Below are positions 11,860 to 23,209 of a DNA stretch of 64,000 nt, piece by piece. The translations under genes and the position numbers were made by a program. The notes under the pieces were generated by a model, which was not told the DNA's origin, did no database searches, and saw only the letters and a program-made list of their open reading frames with translations. Source of the DNA: Inia geoffrensis (Eukaryota > Chordata > Mammalia > Artiodactyla > Iniidae). The stretch lies in NCBI GenBank assembly GCA_036417435.1, contig CM070911.1, positions 8,680,001-8,744,000 on the forward strand, written 5' to 3'. Each line of letters starts with the position of its first letter. The first letter of the stretch is position 1.

Positions 11860-12710
11860 GATGTCCCTATCAGCCTTAACTACACTGTCATACTCATTAC
11901 TCTCTGGGAATTTTGTAGTGTTAAATGCGTCCCACCATCAGAATCCAAACCAAGTAAAGGTGGAGATAAAAGGCGAGAAAACAACTTATTTAATATCTTT
12001 GGCCACAATGTCAATTCAACATCCTATAGTATGCAAAACCTTTAGGGACAGTACCATATACTTTATTCCTAAGAATTGTGAAAGTCAGAGATGGTCTGCT
12101 GGAAATGAATTTTCCTGCTGCTTCTGTTGGTTGCCTTTGCTTTTTTGCTCCTGTGGGGTAGATCCTAAGCCCGCAGATGCTGACAGCCACTCTGGATTTA
12201 TAGCCCAAAGCACACTTCCCTCCACACACACACTGCATCTCCACTACACGTGTTGGTGCAGATGTGAATCATCTTTGCAAACAAACTGATTTCAAAGATG
12301 ATTTCAAGAGTCAGTCTAATGAGCAGTGAATATGGACTGATTACTGTATTTGCAAAGAACCTTATTTTTTCCCCCTAACATTGCATTAAAGATCGGTCCA
12401 GTGCTTTCTCGTAGGCTTACAAATGTAAGTAATCAATGTGTTTGCGTAAATGTTTAAAGATGTCCACATTCATGTTTATGAATCAATGGACTCCTCATAA
12501 TTGCTTTTGTGTGATCTGATAGACACAAACATAAACAGGACCCACCATATCTTAGAAGCCTTCCTCATGGAATTTAGAAAAATGTGGTGATGAAAGAAAC
12601 GTTTATACCACATCAAAAAATCTCATAGGAAGAATTACAGATGGAAGAATTCATGCTTGGATACATTCAGTTGTGTATTTTTCTTTATTTGTAACATTGT
12701 CTTTGTGATT
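11860..12710. other. intergenic, mostly single-copy
   Basis: No gene or strong repeat recognised. The overlapping plus-strand frames at 11854-12289 have no motif support. Confidence 0.45.
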
Positions 12711-12711
12711 T

Positions 12712-12905
12712 AGTTTGCTTTATTGTGGTAAGAACACAACATGAGATCTACCCTCTTAACAAATTTCTAAGTGTGCATTACCATATGGTTTACTATAGGC
12801 ACAGTGTAGTACAGCCAGTCTCAAGAACTTATATATGTCTTGCATAGCGGCAACTTTAATGGTTATTAAACAGAAACTCCCCATTTTCCCTTCCCCGAGA
12901 TTTAG
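12712..12905 (-). mobile_element. old L1M 3' UTR fragment
   Basis: Antisense L1 3' UTR: ttattgtggtaagaacacaa, catgagatctaccctcttaa, then ggttattaaacagaaactcc ending at ccattttcccttcccc. Diverged. Confidence 0.75.
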
Positions 12906-13037
12906 GTGCTTAAATCTACTTCTAGATCTTCTTGACTTGCTGATTCTCCACGAGGCACTGAATTATTAGCTCACAACCTCACGATCATGCACAGAACAGA
13001 TGCTTCTTGAGGTATGGCTGGGTGATAATATAGAGTC

Positions 13038-13265
13038 ACCTACAGAGACCTGGCTTTGGCTTCTGACTGTCCTGGGTTCAAATCAGAGTTTCTCTGCCTG
13101 TTAGTTGTTTGATTTGGGGCAGGTCAACTAGTCTCTGAGTTTCCGTTTCTTCATTTCTAAAATGGGGAATATTATTTACCTGGCAGGGCTGTTGTGGGGA
13201 TTGAATGAGACAACATTTTTAGAGCACCCTAAAGTTTCTGGCAAGTAGTAGATGCTCAACGAAAG
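13038..13265 (+). mobile_element. MIR SINE fossil
   Basis: Near full-length sense MIR: ctggcttctgactgtcctgg-like head, gggttcaaatcagag B-box region, tcatttctaaaatggggaat core, gtagatgctcaacgaaagg end. Confidence 0.8.
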
Positions 13266-13539
13266 GTCATTTCTTCCCATACCCCTTTCTCTACCTGGAA
13301 GCTTGTTCTAACTCAGGTGTGAAAGAGGAGCAGAAGAGCATTCCTGGAGATATTTCTGGCTTACAGTAGTTTGGGAAATCTAAGTAATTTATGGGACTAA
13401 GGGAGAGAGGAGGGGGTGCCATGATGATATTTTTGGTGTATGCCCAGTGTTTTCTAAAACTTGGGCCAATTAATATTCCTTTATCCTGGAATGCTTTTCT
13501 TGCCTCTCCCCTTATGTAGTTCATGTCCTCCACCAAACC

Positions 13540-13745
13540 CTTCTTGTAGGACTTTCCCAGACAAAGTTGCTTACGAGCTTGTGCTCCTCTGAACTTCGAT
13601 ACATCTCTCTCAAAACATCACATTTGTCCTGTGTCCTTTCATAGCTGTTGAAGCCTTGGCTTATAGTTTTTACTGAAGTCTATGTGTAGTGAGAGCAAAG
13701 GCACCTCCATTTCATCATTGCATATTGGACACCTAGGGGACCTGG
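13540..13745 (+). mobile_element. L2 LINE fossil
   Basis: Sense L2 3' remnant resembling the part that precedes the L2 terminus (tgtcctgtgtcctttcatag). Weak by eye. Confidence 0.4.
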
Positions 13746-13764
13746 CAAGGGACCGTATATGGCA

Positions 13765-13900
13765 AGTCATATGGGTTTGGGGATAGAAGACCTGGTTTTG
13801 AGTCCAGCTTTATTGTTTATTGTGTGGTATCAGGTAAGTCCCATAGATTTTCGTAGAATGTGTTTCCTTATTTATGAAATGTTTATAATAATCCCATTGG
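13765..13900 (+). mobile_element. MIR SINE fossil
   Basis: Diverged sense MIR: gaagacctggttttgagtcc, then tttccttatttatgaaatg, then ataataatccca. Confidence 0.55.
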
Positions 13901-14399
13901 CCATTTAAAAAATAAATGTCCTCAAATTCTATTCAAAACGGGTGCAATATAAAGAAAATAAATGGACTGGTTTCTACTCTACCTTCATTGAGGAACTGTT
14001 GGTCAGCCATGGCAGATCATGGCTGTGAGAGTATTTGATGAATGATAAATGCGGTACCCACACTATGTATAGTTATTAGGCACTCATTAAATATATCCTG
14101 AATCAATGCTTAATGGAAAGAAGATGTCTTTCCCTTTCTCTCTTATTGGCCTGGGAAGAAGGGTCACAGCTTGATAACATGCTTGGGGGAAGCGGAACAA
14201 CAACTTTTATGGGAAAGTGACAGTCAAGGGAAGGTGGCAGCGTTGGACACACAGTAAATTTAAATAAATATATGTGGAATATGGTTGATTAGGTAAACAG
14301 TAGAGTGGTTGGGAAAATATGTCATAATATAGGAAAATGTTGAGAGGTCAAAAGAAGCAATGTAAGCATTGATTAGACTCTTTTCCCCAACTCCAACCT

Positions 14400-14672
14400 T
14401 CCTCGTTCCCTTTCCATGCATCATTTTTTTGGTACAGCACTTTACACCTATTTATTTGTTCATTTTTCTATGTGTTTATATTTGTTTATCTGATTATTCA
14501 CTTAGTTTAACATCTCTCTCCCCTTGCTAGATGATAAGCTCTAAGAGGTAATGACTTCTGATCATTTTCCTTACTTCCATATCCATGGTGCCTAGAATAA
14601 TGCCTGGCTAATGCCTGGCACAGGGCAGGTGCTCCATAAATGCTTGTAGAATGAGTCATGATGAATTTTACT
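14400..14672 (+). mobile_element. L2 LINE 3' end
   Basis: Sense L2 terminus: ctagatgataagctctaaga, then atccatggtgcctagaataa, cctggcacagggcaggtgct and ccataaatgcttgtagaatg. This is the canonical L2 3' end order. Confidence 0.8.
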
Positions 14673-14847
14673 GTCTTCCTTAGGCTAGGAAGATATTCAA
14701 GCCACCTGTTTTTTGGACCCAGGATTCTCCTGTATTTCACTACATCACCCTTCTGGTTTTCTACTTATCTCCATCTTGGATTATCTTGTCTATTCATTTG
14801 CTTATTTGTTTGCCATTTGCTCCCTTCCAATTGAGGCTGAGTAGTGA

Positions 14848-15072
14848 TCTGAGTACAGGCGGCTTGGGATTCAATTCTGGTACCATCACTGACTAACCGT
14901 ATGGCCCTGGGCAACTTGCTTATCTGTTCAGAGCCTCAGTTTCCTCGGCTGTAACATGGGGATAATAGCAATTCCTGCTCCCAAAGTTGTTGTGACGATT
15001 AAGTTTGTTAATGCACACACAGTACAACACCAGGCACATAGCAAGTGCTCAGTGAAGGGTTATTATTATTAA
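14848..15072 (+). mobile_element. MIR SINE fossil
   Basis: Well preserved sense MIR: gggattcaattctggtacca, tatggccctgggcaacttgc, cagagcctcagtttcctcgg, then gtaacatggggataatagc and caagtgctcagtgaagggtt. Confidence 0.85.
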
Positions 15073-15074
15073 AG

Positions 15075-15185
15075 TATAAGTAACAAGAAGGCAGGGGCAC
15101 TGTGTCTGTTACTTATTCTGCTGTCCTTGGGGTCGGTTACAGAGTCACCACTCACTAAATATTGATGAATAAGTGAATAAATATG
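15075..15185 (+). mobile_element. L2 LINE 3' scrap
   Basis: Sense L2 end remnant: aggcaggggcactgtgtctg, then cactcactaaatattgatga. It directly follows a MIR. Confidence 0.5.
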
Positions 15186-15189
15186 TCAA

Positions 15190-15925
15190 AACAAGTAGTT
15201 GTAATATAGACATTTGTCCTAACAGTATTGGACATATAAGGAATTTTACTGAACAAACATGTTTGAAAAGTGCCTGCTATATGCCAGGCACTGTGGGGAG
15301 ATGTGAGGATTCATCTATCCACTTATTTATTATTATCTAGATGCAAGCATCTCAGGCTGAATCCATGGCCTCAGAATGCCAAGGATTTATGGGCTCCAGT
15401 GAGAAATGGTGATCTGGACTAGTTCTGGCATGGCTGTCCTTTGATAACACCCTGAACCAGTGTTCACTGGACACTAATCCACACCAGGTCCTCATTGGGC
15501 CGCAGGGATGCAGTGATGGAAAAGGCCAATCCCTACAGCAAAGAGCTCATGGCATGTGTTTGATGTGAAAGAGGCAACCAGGGTGCACTGGGGTGCGTCT
15601 ATGGTAGAGAAAAGGAACGGGGCTTGGGGAGCACAGAGGAGGCACCTAGATGAGAGTTGAGGGTGCAATACAGCTTCCAGTGTTACTCTCAGGAGCTTCA
15701 CATACAGACAGTTCAGGCCAACCTCAGCAATGGTGGAATGTCACTCTGGATCAGTGAAAAGGAACTAATTATAGGACACTTTCCCCCTGCAGGTAGTTGT
15801 ATTCTCTTCTGAAAGTACTGCATCATCACACTCCTCATAAAGGATTGTGATTTTCTGTTTGTCTGTTTTCTTACCCACTACCTTGAGCTCAGTGAATATC
15901 TGTTGAACCAAAATAAATCAAATTC
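15190..15925. other. intergenic, mostly single-copy
   Basis: Contains a short L2-like piece (tgcctgctatatgccaggca, near 15270). No gene recognised. Confidence 0.45.
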
Positions 15926-15930
15926 CCAAG

Positions 15931-16398
15931 TGTGTTAATTTCCTAGGTTGCTGTAACAAAGTACCATAAGCTGGGTAGCTTAGAACAACAGGATTTTATG
16001 GTTCCTCATTTCTGAAGGCTAGAAGTTCACCACCAAGGTTTGGCAGGACCATGCTCCATCTGAGACTGGAATCCTTGCCCCTTCCTAGGTTCTGATGCTT
16101 TGACAGCCATCTTTGGCATCCTTTGACTTGTAGGTGCATCACTCCAATCCTCTGCCTTCAAGTGCTGTTCTCCTCGTGCCTTCACATCATCTTCCCTCTG
16201 TGCATGTCTGTCTCTATGTCCAAATTGCTCACTATAGGACACCAGTCATTCGGATTAGGAGCCACCCTTAATGAGCTCATCTTAACTTGATTAAATCTGC
16301 AAAGACCCTATTTCCAAACAAAGTTACATTCTGAAGTATGGGGGATTTGGACGTCAGCATATCTTATTTTAAAGGGACATAAATTCAACTCATAACAC
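15931..16398 (-). mobile_element. MLT1-type MaLR LTR
   Basis: A nearly complete antisense MLT1 LTR: ttcctaggttgctgtaacaa, then cattcggattaggagccacc, aatgagctcatcttaacttg, gaccctatttccaaaca and a terminal caactcataacacc. Same family as 818-1205 but longer; no internal retroviral sequence beside it. Confidence 0.8.
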
Positions 16399-16934
16399 CA
16401 GGCTGGGGAGCTCGTGGATTTTTGGGATGAGCAAGAAGGTTAGCATCGCAGGGAGCTGCAGAGGACATGCATGAGGCTGGGGGCTTCGTGGGATCCTCAC
16501 CAGAACAAGGAAGCCTATGGGAAGACAGTCTTTAACCAGAGAGTCAGGCCTACCTTTGGAGGCTCTGCTACAGATATTCAGCTGAACCTTACCGGAACTT
16601 GGCTTTCTAATTTCTGAGTCCAGCCTGTTATTTAACAGGACCTAACATCTGTCCAAAGGGCTGGAGTCTGTTCCTGCCTTCCGGGCTCCACTCGACACCT
16701 GAAACCCGAGGAAGACACTCTCTGACTTCAAGGCTTGGCACTAGGCAGCCTCTTTAGTCATCTGGATCAGTTCAAACCAGGTCTGATTTCACCTTTGCCT
16801 CTGTGGGCTCCTAAGAGTAGTACAGGTAGTAATATAGCTTTCCTCTAGTTGAGAACACAGTAGTTACCTCACCTCTGGTCCTCTGACAGCCGCACTGTTG
16901 GGGCTTCACTGGGGTAGGGTGGAGATCATCTCCT

Positions 16935-17062
16935 TGGAATAGAACAAAGAATGAAGCCCGGAGAGTTTATATTGACACGCACATGGCCACACAGCTAGTA
17001 AGTGGTGATGTCGGGGTCTGAAACCTGTTGCACGGGACTCCGCAGTCTTCCTGTTCATCTAC
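16935..17062 (-). mobile_element. MIR SINE fossil (antisense)
   Basis: Short antisense MIR: atggccacacagctagtaag, then tggtgatgtcggggtctgaa. Diverged. Confidence 0.6.
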
Positions 17063-17179
17063 CCTACTTCCCTTCAGCCAAAGGCTTGGGGGCAGCTCTA
17101 GGAAGGTTTTGACCCCTATTCCTATCATTATCCAAATAAACCATCCTCTTAAATGATCACCTGCCTCGCCTGAATCTTT

Positions 17180-17960
17180 CTGTCCTGTTGATCCTCAAAC
17201 CAGAGGACATGGGTGGTGAGACAAAGACAGCCCGGGTCATGGAACACTCATTCCTCTGTTCTACGCGGTGTGGCTCTCTGGGTTTGAGCCGTCGGCTGCT
17301 GGTGCAGGGGCTCTCGGATGCTCATGTTCTCCAGAAAGTTCTCTGGCCTCCAAGGCTGTGGGGGGATTCATCACTTTTCAAAGTAATCGGAAGATTGACC
17401 TTCCAGAGTCCCGCCACCCCCCGCCCCCGCCCCGAGTTACCTCTCTATCGCCTCCTATGAGATCGCTGGCATCAGTGGTGTTCTGAAGGTTTCCAGTGTC
17501 GAGTAGCTAAAGATAAACGAGAACAGTGAGCTGGACCAACACACCTTCTGCAGAGAGAATTCATTAGTGGGCGAGGTCTGAACAGGAGTCACTTTTGTGG
17601 CTCTGGTTCCTGTCGCTCTGACTCTCCATCACGGACCATAGGAGGCGTGTGGGCTGGGAGGGCGTGGACCACGCGGGCTGTTTTTGTCAGCCAAGCCGCA
17701 GAAGGGAGCCACACGGCCCTGAGGCCAACCTCAGCCAGCCACAGGGGCGGGCTCTCTCAGGAGCGAGCGGGGGGCCCGCAGGACTGGGGTTTCCGCTTTC
17801 TCACAGGAAGGCTCAATTGCTCTCCTCGGGACCACAGGGGCCTTGCTGAGCAGCGGTGACTCAGCTTCCTGTGTGCCCTGGCAGGCGAGGAGGACCCCTG
17901 ACAACGCAGGGCCCGTCTTGCCTGTGCGTTCCCTCCCATCCGCTTCCTGCTCTAGAAAAC
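17180..17960. promoter_or_regulatory. GC- and CpG-richer single-copy block, possible regulatory element
   Basis: Unlike its neighbours this stretch keeps many CpG dinucleotides outside any SINE (for example ctacgcggtg, ccgtcggctg, gaccacgcgg, gcgagcgggg). It includes a C-rich run at about 17414-17435 and a tgactcagcttcctg segment near 17859 that combines an AP-1/MAF-type site with an ETS-type core. No open frame has motif support. It may be a weak CpG island or enhancer, but nothing in the sequence proves this. Confidence 0.3.
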
Positions 17961-18034
17961 CTACAGTGATGATCCTAGTCTCTGTTTACCGGAAGCCTTG
18001 TTGAGGAAAACAGTTTGTACTTCACATTTCTACA

Positions 18035-18245
18035 GCATTTGTCACTTTATAAAAACGTTTTCTCACACATTGGTTCATTCAATGGTCACACAGACTCTGA
18101 GAGTGCAGGGAGGCCACTGTCACCACTGTTACACAGATGAGGAAAGTGGGACTTGGCCAGTGAAGGGGGTTGGCCAAGGCCTTGTCGCTTATTGGTGGAG
18201 GGTTGAGGCTCAAACCCAGGATTCTAGAATACTCATTCAGGACCT
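18035..18245 (-). mobile_element. MIR SINE fossil (antisense)
   Basis: Antisense MIR: catttgtcactttataaaaa, tacacagatgaggaaagtgg, then ggctcaaacccaggattcta. Diverged. Confidence 0.65.
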
Positions 18246-18374
18246 TATTGTACTTTCTTGGGTGGCACTTGGCGTTTCGCCCTTATCATGTGCTTGCTAC
18301 AGGTAAAATGCTTGTTGACTGAATGACCGACCGTCATTTTTATCCATCGTGAGATGGATCCTTAGGGCGCTAAG

Positions 18375-18620
18375 CAAGCTACCGTGGGGGAGTGGGAAAG
18401 ACACAGGCTTTGGAGAGACAACCCAGGTGCAAGTTACACTGAGACCCACATTAACTACATGATTTTAGGTAAGGTTCAAATTCTCTAAACCGTAGTTTTC
18501 TCTGAGTACAGAGGATGATAATGATGATTTTTCAGGACACTTCTACGATTTGAATGAGATAAAACGGATCAAGGGATGGCATAGTATTTGCTATGTAGAA
18601 GTTGTGTGGCTATGCAGGGC
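18375..18620 (+). mobile_element. MIR SINE fossil
   Basis: Sense MIR: gtgggaaagacacaggcttt, then aactacatgattttaggtaa, agaggatgataatgatg and gaatgagataaaacgg. Confidence 0.65.
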
Positions 18621-18624
18621 TCTT

Positions 18625-20040
18625 TCCATTGCCCTCACAGGGGTGCTTAGCTTCAGAAACTCGTTAGAGTTAAACAAATCTTGCAGACATTTTCTTTATA
18701 TATGGGACAACGCTTTTGCTTAGTAACCCCTGAAAAATTAAGAACACAAGTGTACAAAGCAAATAAAGTCTGGTCCTGGCTCATTTAGCCACTATAATCA
18801 AGAAATGAGCTATACCCTATATGAGGATTTCCCAGTTCTGTACTCTAAGTTCTGGGTACCAAGATTTTTCATCATTTCTTTTGACTTATTTTAGATAAAC
18901 ATTTCTGGCCTTGTGAACAGACTGGAACACACCCTGCATTGCAGATTCTCTGTGCTTCTTACTCCTCACTGGACGATCTGACTTTCATTGTCCCTTGCTT
19001 TTGCTGACCTGCAAGGGGTCACAGAGACACTCATCAAGATGAGGAAGTGGCATGGGGTCTGAAATGTCAGATGCAGAAGTAATACTTATTTTTTAAGAAT
19101 ATGCCTAAGCAGTCAAGATGCTATTTATTTAAAAGTACCCTTTATTTCACCAATTGGATGTTTTCTGCGATTTAACATTTTTTTCTTTGAATAGAATATA
19201 TGTCTATTGGTGTTAATATCTTAGATTTCAAATTACTTACAGCCAGGAACTATGTTATATTCATCACCATATTCCCAGGGCAAGGGTCACTCTAGATTTT
19301 CAATGACTGGTTCTTGAATGAGCAAGGGTCATGCACTCTTTCATTCATTTTACTGAAATAGACTGTGAACATTCCTGAGCTGTCATCCAGGTGGATAGGA
19401 TAGTATACTGCCTTAAGGAGCTCAAGGAAAGAGTGTTATTCAAGTGTTATTCGATCTGAGAGGTGAGTGTGACTCCCCACGGAGAGGAGAGATGGGTCAG
19501 GAGATGAGATCAGGCAGAAGGGAGCAAGTAGAATGCACAGCTGTTCAAGGAGATGACTGTGAATGAAGCAAGTAAGTCTCCTCATTGGGAGCTGGTCATG
19601 TGATCTTGCAGAGGGACCTGCCACCTTGAACAGCCCCAAACAGAATGAAATAGGAGTAATTACCACCATGGAGAGGCTAGCAGATGAGGGTGGCCTCTGG
19701 GCAATCAAGACAAATTACTCAGGACAAATACAGTCCTATGTTCACATCTAGGACAGGGGCTGATGTGATTAATATCTGCAGAGAACCGGGGAATATTGTG
19801 ATCCTATCTGCTAATGGGGACTTTCAGAGTGATGGACCTTCTCCTGGATGGAGCATGAAGGGTGTACTCACTTCTGGGGAGATGTTTACTTTGTGGTTTA
19901 GGGACCCTTTCCAGGGCCTCCTTCATTATTATTTCTTGATAAAGAGGATTTAAATAATTCAAAATTATTGTATATTTTTCCTTGCAGAATCACACTATGA
20001 TGGGAAAGTGGGAGAATGTGTTTGAAGTCTACATAATTGT
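18625..20040. other. intergenic, mostly single-copy
   Basis: An L2-like 3' scrap lies near 19215-19330 (cagccaggaactatgttata; gactggttcttgaatgagc). No gene recognised. Confidence 0.45.
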
Positions 20041-20044
20041 TTAC

Positions 20045-20800
20045 TCTTCGTTCATTTAGTACATTTTACTGAGCACCTCTCCTGTGCTGGTCTTGAGTTG
20101 GGCTTGGGATTCAAAGGTGGGCAAAATCTGTCTCTTCACTTTAAGGATCTCCCCAGTAGCGGAAGGAAGTGACTCATAAGTAATGACAATGCACTGTGGT
20201 AAGTATAGTAGGGGAGACAAACAAAAGAGTGCAGAGGAAGGAGTGATTAATTATGTTCTTAGTAGTCAGGGAAACCTCACAGAAGATGTGTTGTGTTTTA
20301 GGGGTGAATAAGAGTTTTCTGGTGGAGAAGAAGAAAGCATTTTAGGTAGTAAAAATGCCATGAACAATTGCACAAAGGCAGTAAATTCACGGTTTGGGAA
20401 ATAATGAATTAGAGTACTGTAGCTAGAGTTGTGTTGCCAGCTCAAATACAGGCAGCCCATTAGATGTGAATTTCAGATAGACAGTGAATACTTTTGTAGC
20501 ATGAGTATGTCCCAAATATTGCATGAGACAGGCTTATACTGGAAATATTATTTGTTGTTTCTCCAGGGTTCAAATTTCATTGAGCAGCCTATATTTTTAT
20601 TTGCTAAATCTGGTGATTCGAGACTCGAGTACAAAGCAGATGAGACCATATTACAGAGGTCTTTGAAAGTCATGCTTGAAAGTTTTGACTTTAGTGTTGT
20701 GGGGTGGTCTTGGAAGGTTTTTAAACTGAGATGTGATATAATCAGATTTCTGATATTATGCTGGCTTCATGGAGGATGATCTAGAAAGGGGGAAACTGGA
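20045..20800 (-). mobile_element. L2 LINE fossil (antisense)
   Basis: Antisense L2: gtacattttactgagcacct, ctgtgctggtcttgagttgg, then ccatgaacaattgcacaaag, and a ttttaaactgagatgtgata block followed by taatcagatttctgatatta. Old and decayed. Confidence 0.65.
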
Positions 20801-20809
20801 AGCAAGGAC

Positions 20810-22524
20810 ATTGATTTAAATAGAGGGAAAGGGAGTTTTGAACCAGGGTTACAATCAAGAGATTCTCAGGCAACAGACTCCAGGGATGTTTTGGCGATGG
20901 AAGCTATAGGACTTGCTGAGAAAGGCTGAGTGTTTATGCTGGCAATCCTTTTTTGTTACAGGCATGGTATATTTTTCCTTGAAAGTTTATGACCTTCTGA
21001 ACATACACTCCCAATAGTCTTGGGACTGAAGATTGTCTGGACACTGGAATTCTGTGCCATTTTCCACATGGCTCAGCTCTTCATTTCTTTAAAACATATA
21101 CTCAGGCTAAACTCTGAGCCAGTAACTCTGAGCCAGTTCATCACAACTTGATTAAGTGGCTAAGTCCACGCTGGGCACAGGTGGAAACACTTAGTGCCAT
21201 AACTTTAGAAGGGTCTATAAAAGAGAATGTCTTCCATACTTTCTTAGGAGAGATTTACTTTTTGAAGAAAGTGTATATTTTGGAAGGGGAAGGACATTGT
21301 TTATTTCTGACATTAAATACACCTCCAAGGTTATAGAATGTATTTGGATTCTCTAGACTGGTTGCCAAGAACTCACAGAATCGTGTCGGAAGAAATTGTT
21401 TGGTTACTTTCCTCCTGTTACAAGCTGGAGCAGCTTCAGCCCAGAGAAGAGATGCGACCCACCCAGAGGGCGGCAGAACTTGGATGAGGGGAGAAGATTC
21501 ACGACTCCCAGCTAAAACGAAAGAGGAATTCTTTAAACATTTAGAATTTGGAAACACAGTGTCATTCTTTTTCTCTATGACTACCAAATGACAAAGAATT
21601 TCTCCTTGAGATTTTTCAATTTGGACGAAAGTATTAACACAAGTCTTTTTAAAAGGGATTTCATGAAATTGTGTCATTTGAGAATAACCACATCTTATTC
21701 CTATTGACAGCCCTTTTGAAACAGATTGACCCAGCCTAATTCCTGAAGGTTTTCAAAGATTTTGGAACTCGGAAAAAGAAAAGTTTATATAAATAGGAAA
21801 TAACAGTTATTTGTTGAATGCATTCTCAGCTGTAAGACTCTGACATTTTGGCAGAGGCAAGTTTTCCTTTCAATAGATCAACATTCAGAGCTAAGTTGTG
21901 TTTAAAAAGAATAAAGCAAAAAGTACTGTCTTTACATTTCAAGGATGAAATGTCTTTTCTCCTTAGAAATCTGAGGAATGCTCTCTGGGACCACCTCCTG
22001 GCCTGCCTCTGCCTCATTAATTCCAGGGAGACCTTCACTGCCAGATCATCCCAAGGTAACTCCTCATTCAGGTTTGACGGATTTGCTCCCGGTAAAAAGA
22101 CTTATCCAAATTCTCCCTCCTTTCCTCAGCAATGAGATAGCACAACCCATTGAGATGCCACAACGGGTCCTGAGCTCTGAGTTGTCTACTCCGCAATCAA
22201 TCCTAATAGAAGATTTGGTTTTGTTTCTAATCTCTTGGTCACTGGATATCTTTTCTTTCATATCCTACATGTGGCACCTTCCAGCCCCTTCTGAGATAGA
22301 GAGGGTGGGGACGAGCAAAGGACAGTGATTCTGGAGGCACTGGGGCCCTGGGGCCATGTTCTTCACCGAACACCTTTTCCTTTCACTGCCATCCTTCCTT
22401 CACGGGGATTTGGAACATTCTCTCTTCCCTGTTAACGTTGATGAAAAGTGTTATAAAACCCCAAGTGCTAATCACCAAGTGAGGAATATAGACATTTAGG
22501 GCCATCAAATGGCTCTCAGGGATG
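20810..22524. other. intergenic, mostly single-copy
   Basis: No repeat recognised with confidence. Frames of up to 140 codons (21255-21677, minus) have no motif support. Confidence 0.45.
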
Positions 22525-23209
22525 GTATACAGCAGGGGTGCCCAACTCCCGGGCAATGGACCAGTATTGTCCATGGCCTGTTAGGAACTGGGCTGCACAG
22601 CAGGAGGTGAGTGGTGGGCAAGCGAGCGAAGCTTCGTCTGCTGCTGCCCACGGCTCCCCGTCGCTCCCCGTCGCTCCCCATGGCTCCCCGTTGCTCCCCA
22701 TCCCTCCCCCAGCTCCCCATCACTCCCCATCGCTCCCCATCGCTCCACATCATTCCCCGTCGCTCCCCACCGCTCCCCACGGCTCCCCATTGCTCCCTAT
22801 CACCCCCCATAGCTCCCCATCTCTTCCCATTGCTCCCCATATCTCCCCATCTCTCCCCATTGCTCCCCATCACTCTCCATCTCTTCCCATAGCTCCCCAT
22901 CTCTCCCCATCGCTCCCCATCACTTCTCGTCATTCTCCATCGCTCCCCATGGCTCCCCATGGCTCCCCATCACTCCCCACTGCTCCCCATCACTCCCCAT
23001 CACTCTCCATGGATCCCCATCACTCCCCATGTCTCCCCGTCGCTCCCCATGGCTCCCCATCACTCCCCATCGCTCCCTGTCGCTCCCCATTCCTCCCCAT
23101 TGCCCCCATTACCGCCTAACCCATCCCCCCTCTCCCCTGTCTGTGGAAAAATCATCTTCCACAAAACCGGTCCCTAGTGCCCAAAATGCTGGGGACTGCT
23201 GGTATACAG
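22525..23209 (+). mobile_element. MER1 hAT element carrying an expanded minisatellite
   Basis: A non-autonomous hAT-Charlie MER1 element at 22533-23201. The left end caggggtgcccaact and the right end ctggggactgctg are imperfect terminal inverted repeats. An exact 8 bp target-site duplication gtatacag lies at 22525-22532 and 23202-23209, the hallmark of hAT insertion. Left MER1 sequence runs through cctgttaggaactgggctgc and acagcaggaggtgag to gcgagcgaagcttcgtctg. Right sequence resumes at attaccgcct and gtggaaaaatcatcttccac. In between lies a decamer array, and most of the central MER1 body seen in the sister copy at 39411-40039 is missing. Confidence 0.92.
22651..23102. repeat. decamer minisatellite, about 45 units of NNCTCCCCAT
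   Basis: CTCCCC-like cores recur every 10 bp. Six occur from 22654 to 22704, then one 9 bp step, then 39 cores from 22713 to 23093 with exact 10 bp spacing despite many base changes. The minus strand therefore carries a G4 tract every 10 bp with 6-base gaps. Because neither strand has stops in the unit, all frames stay open and give artificial Pro/Ser- and Gly/Arg-rich polypeptides. Confidence 0.95.

Noticed and set aside
22651..23102. Regularly spaced repeats that might suggest a CRISPR-like array
   Set aside because: Units are contiguous with no spacers, the period is 10 bp, there are no cas genes, and the DNA is mammalian.
22538..23119. 193-codon plus-strand frame with Ser-Pro-Leu-Pro repeats, and 151-codon minus frame rich in Gly/Arg/Trp, resembling a new repeat protein
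   Set aside because: A 10 bp unit without stops keeps every frame open on both strands and yields 10-residue peptide repeats automatically. The array sits in a non-coding MER1 element, and the frames begin in MER1 sequence.
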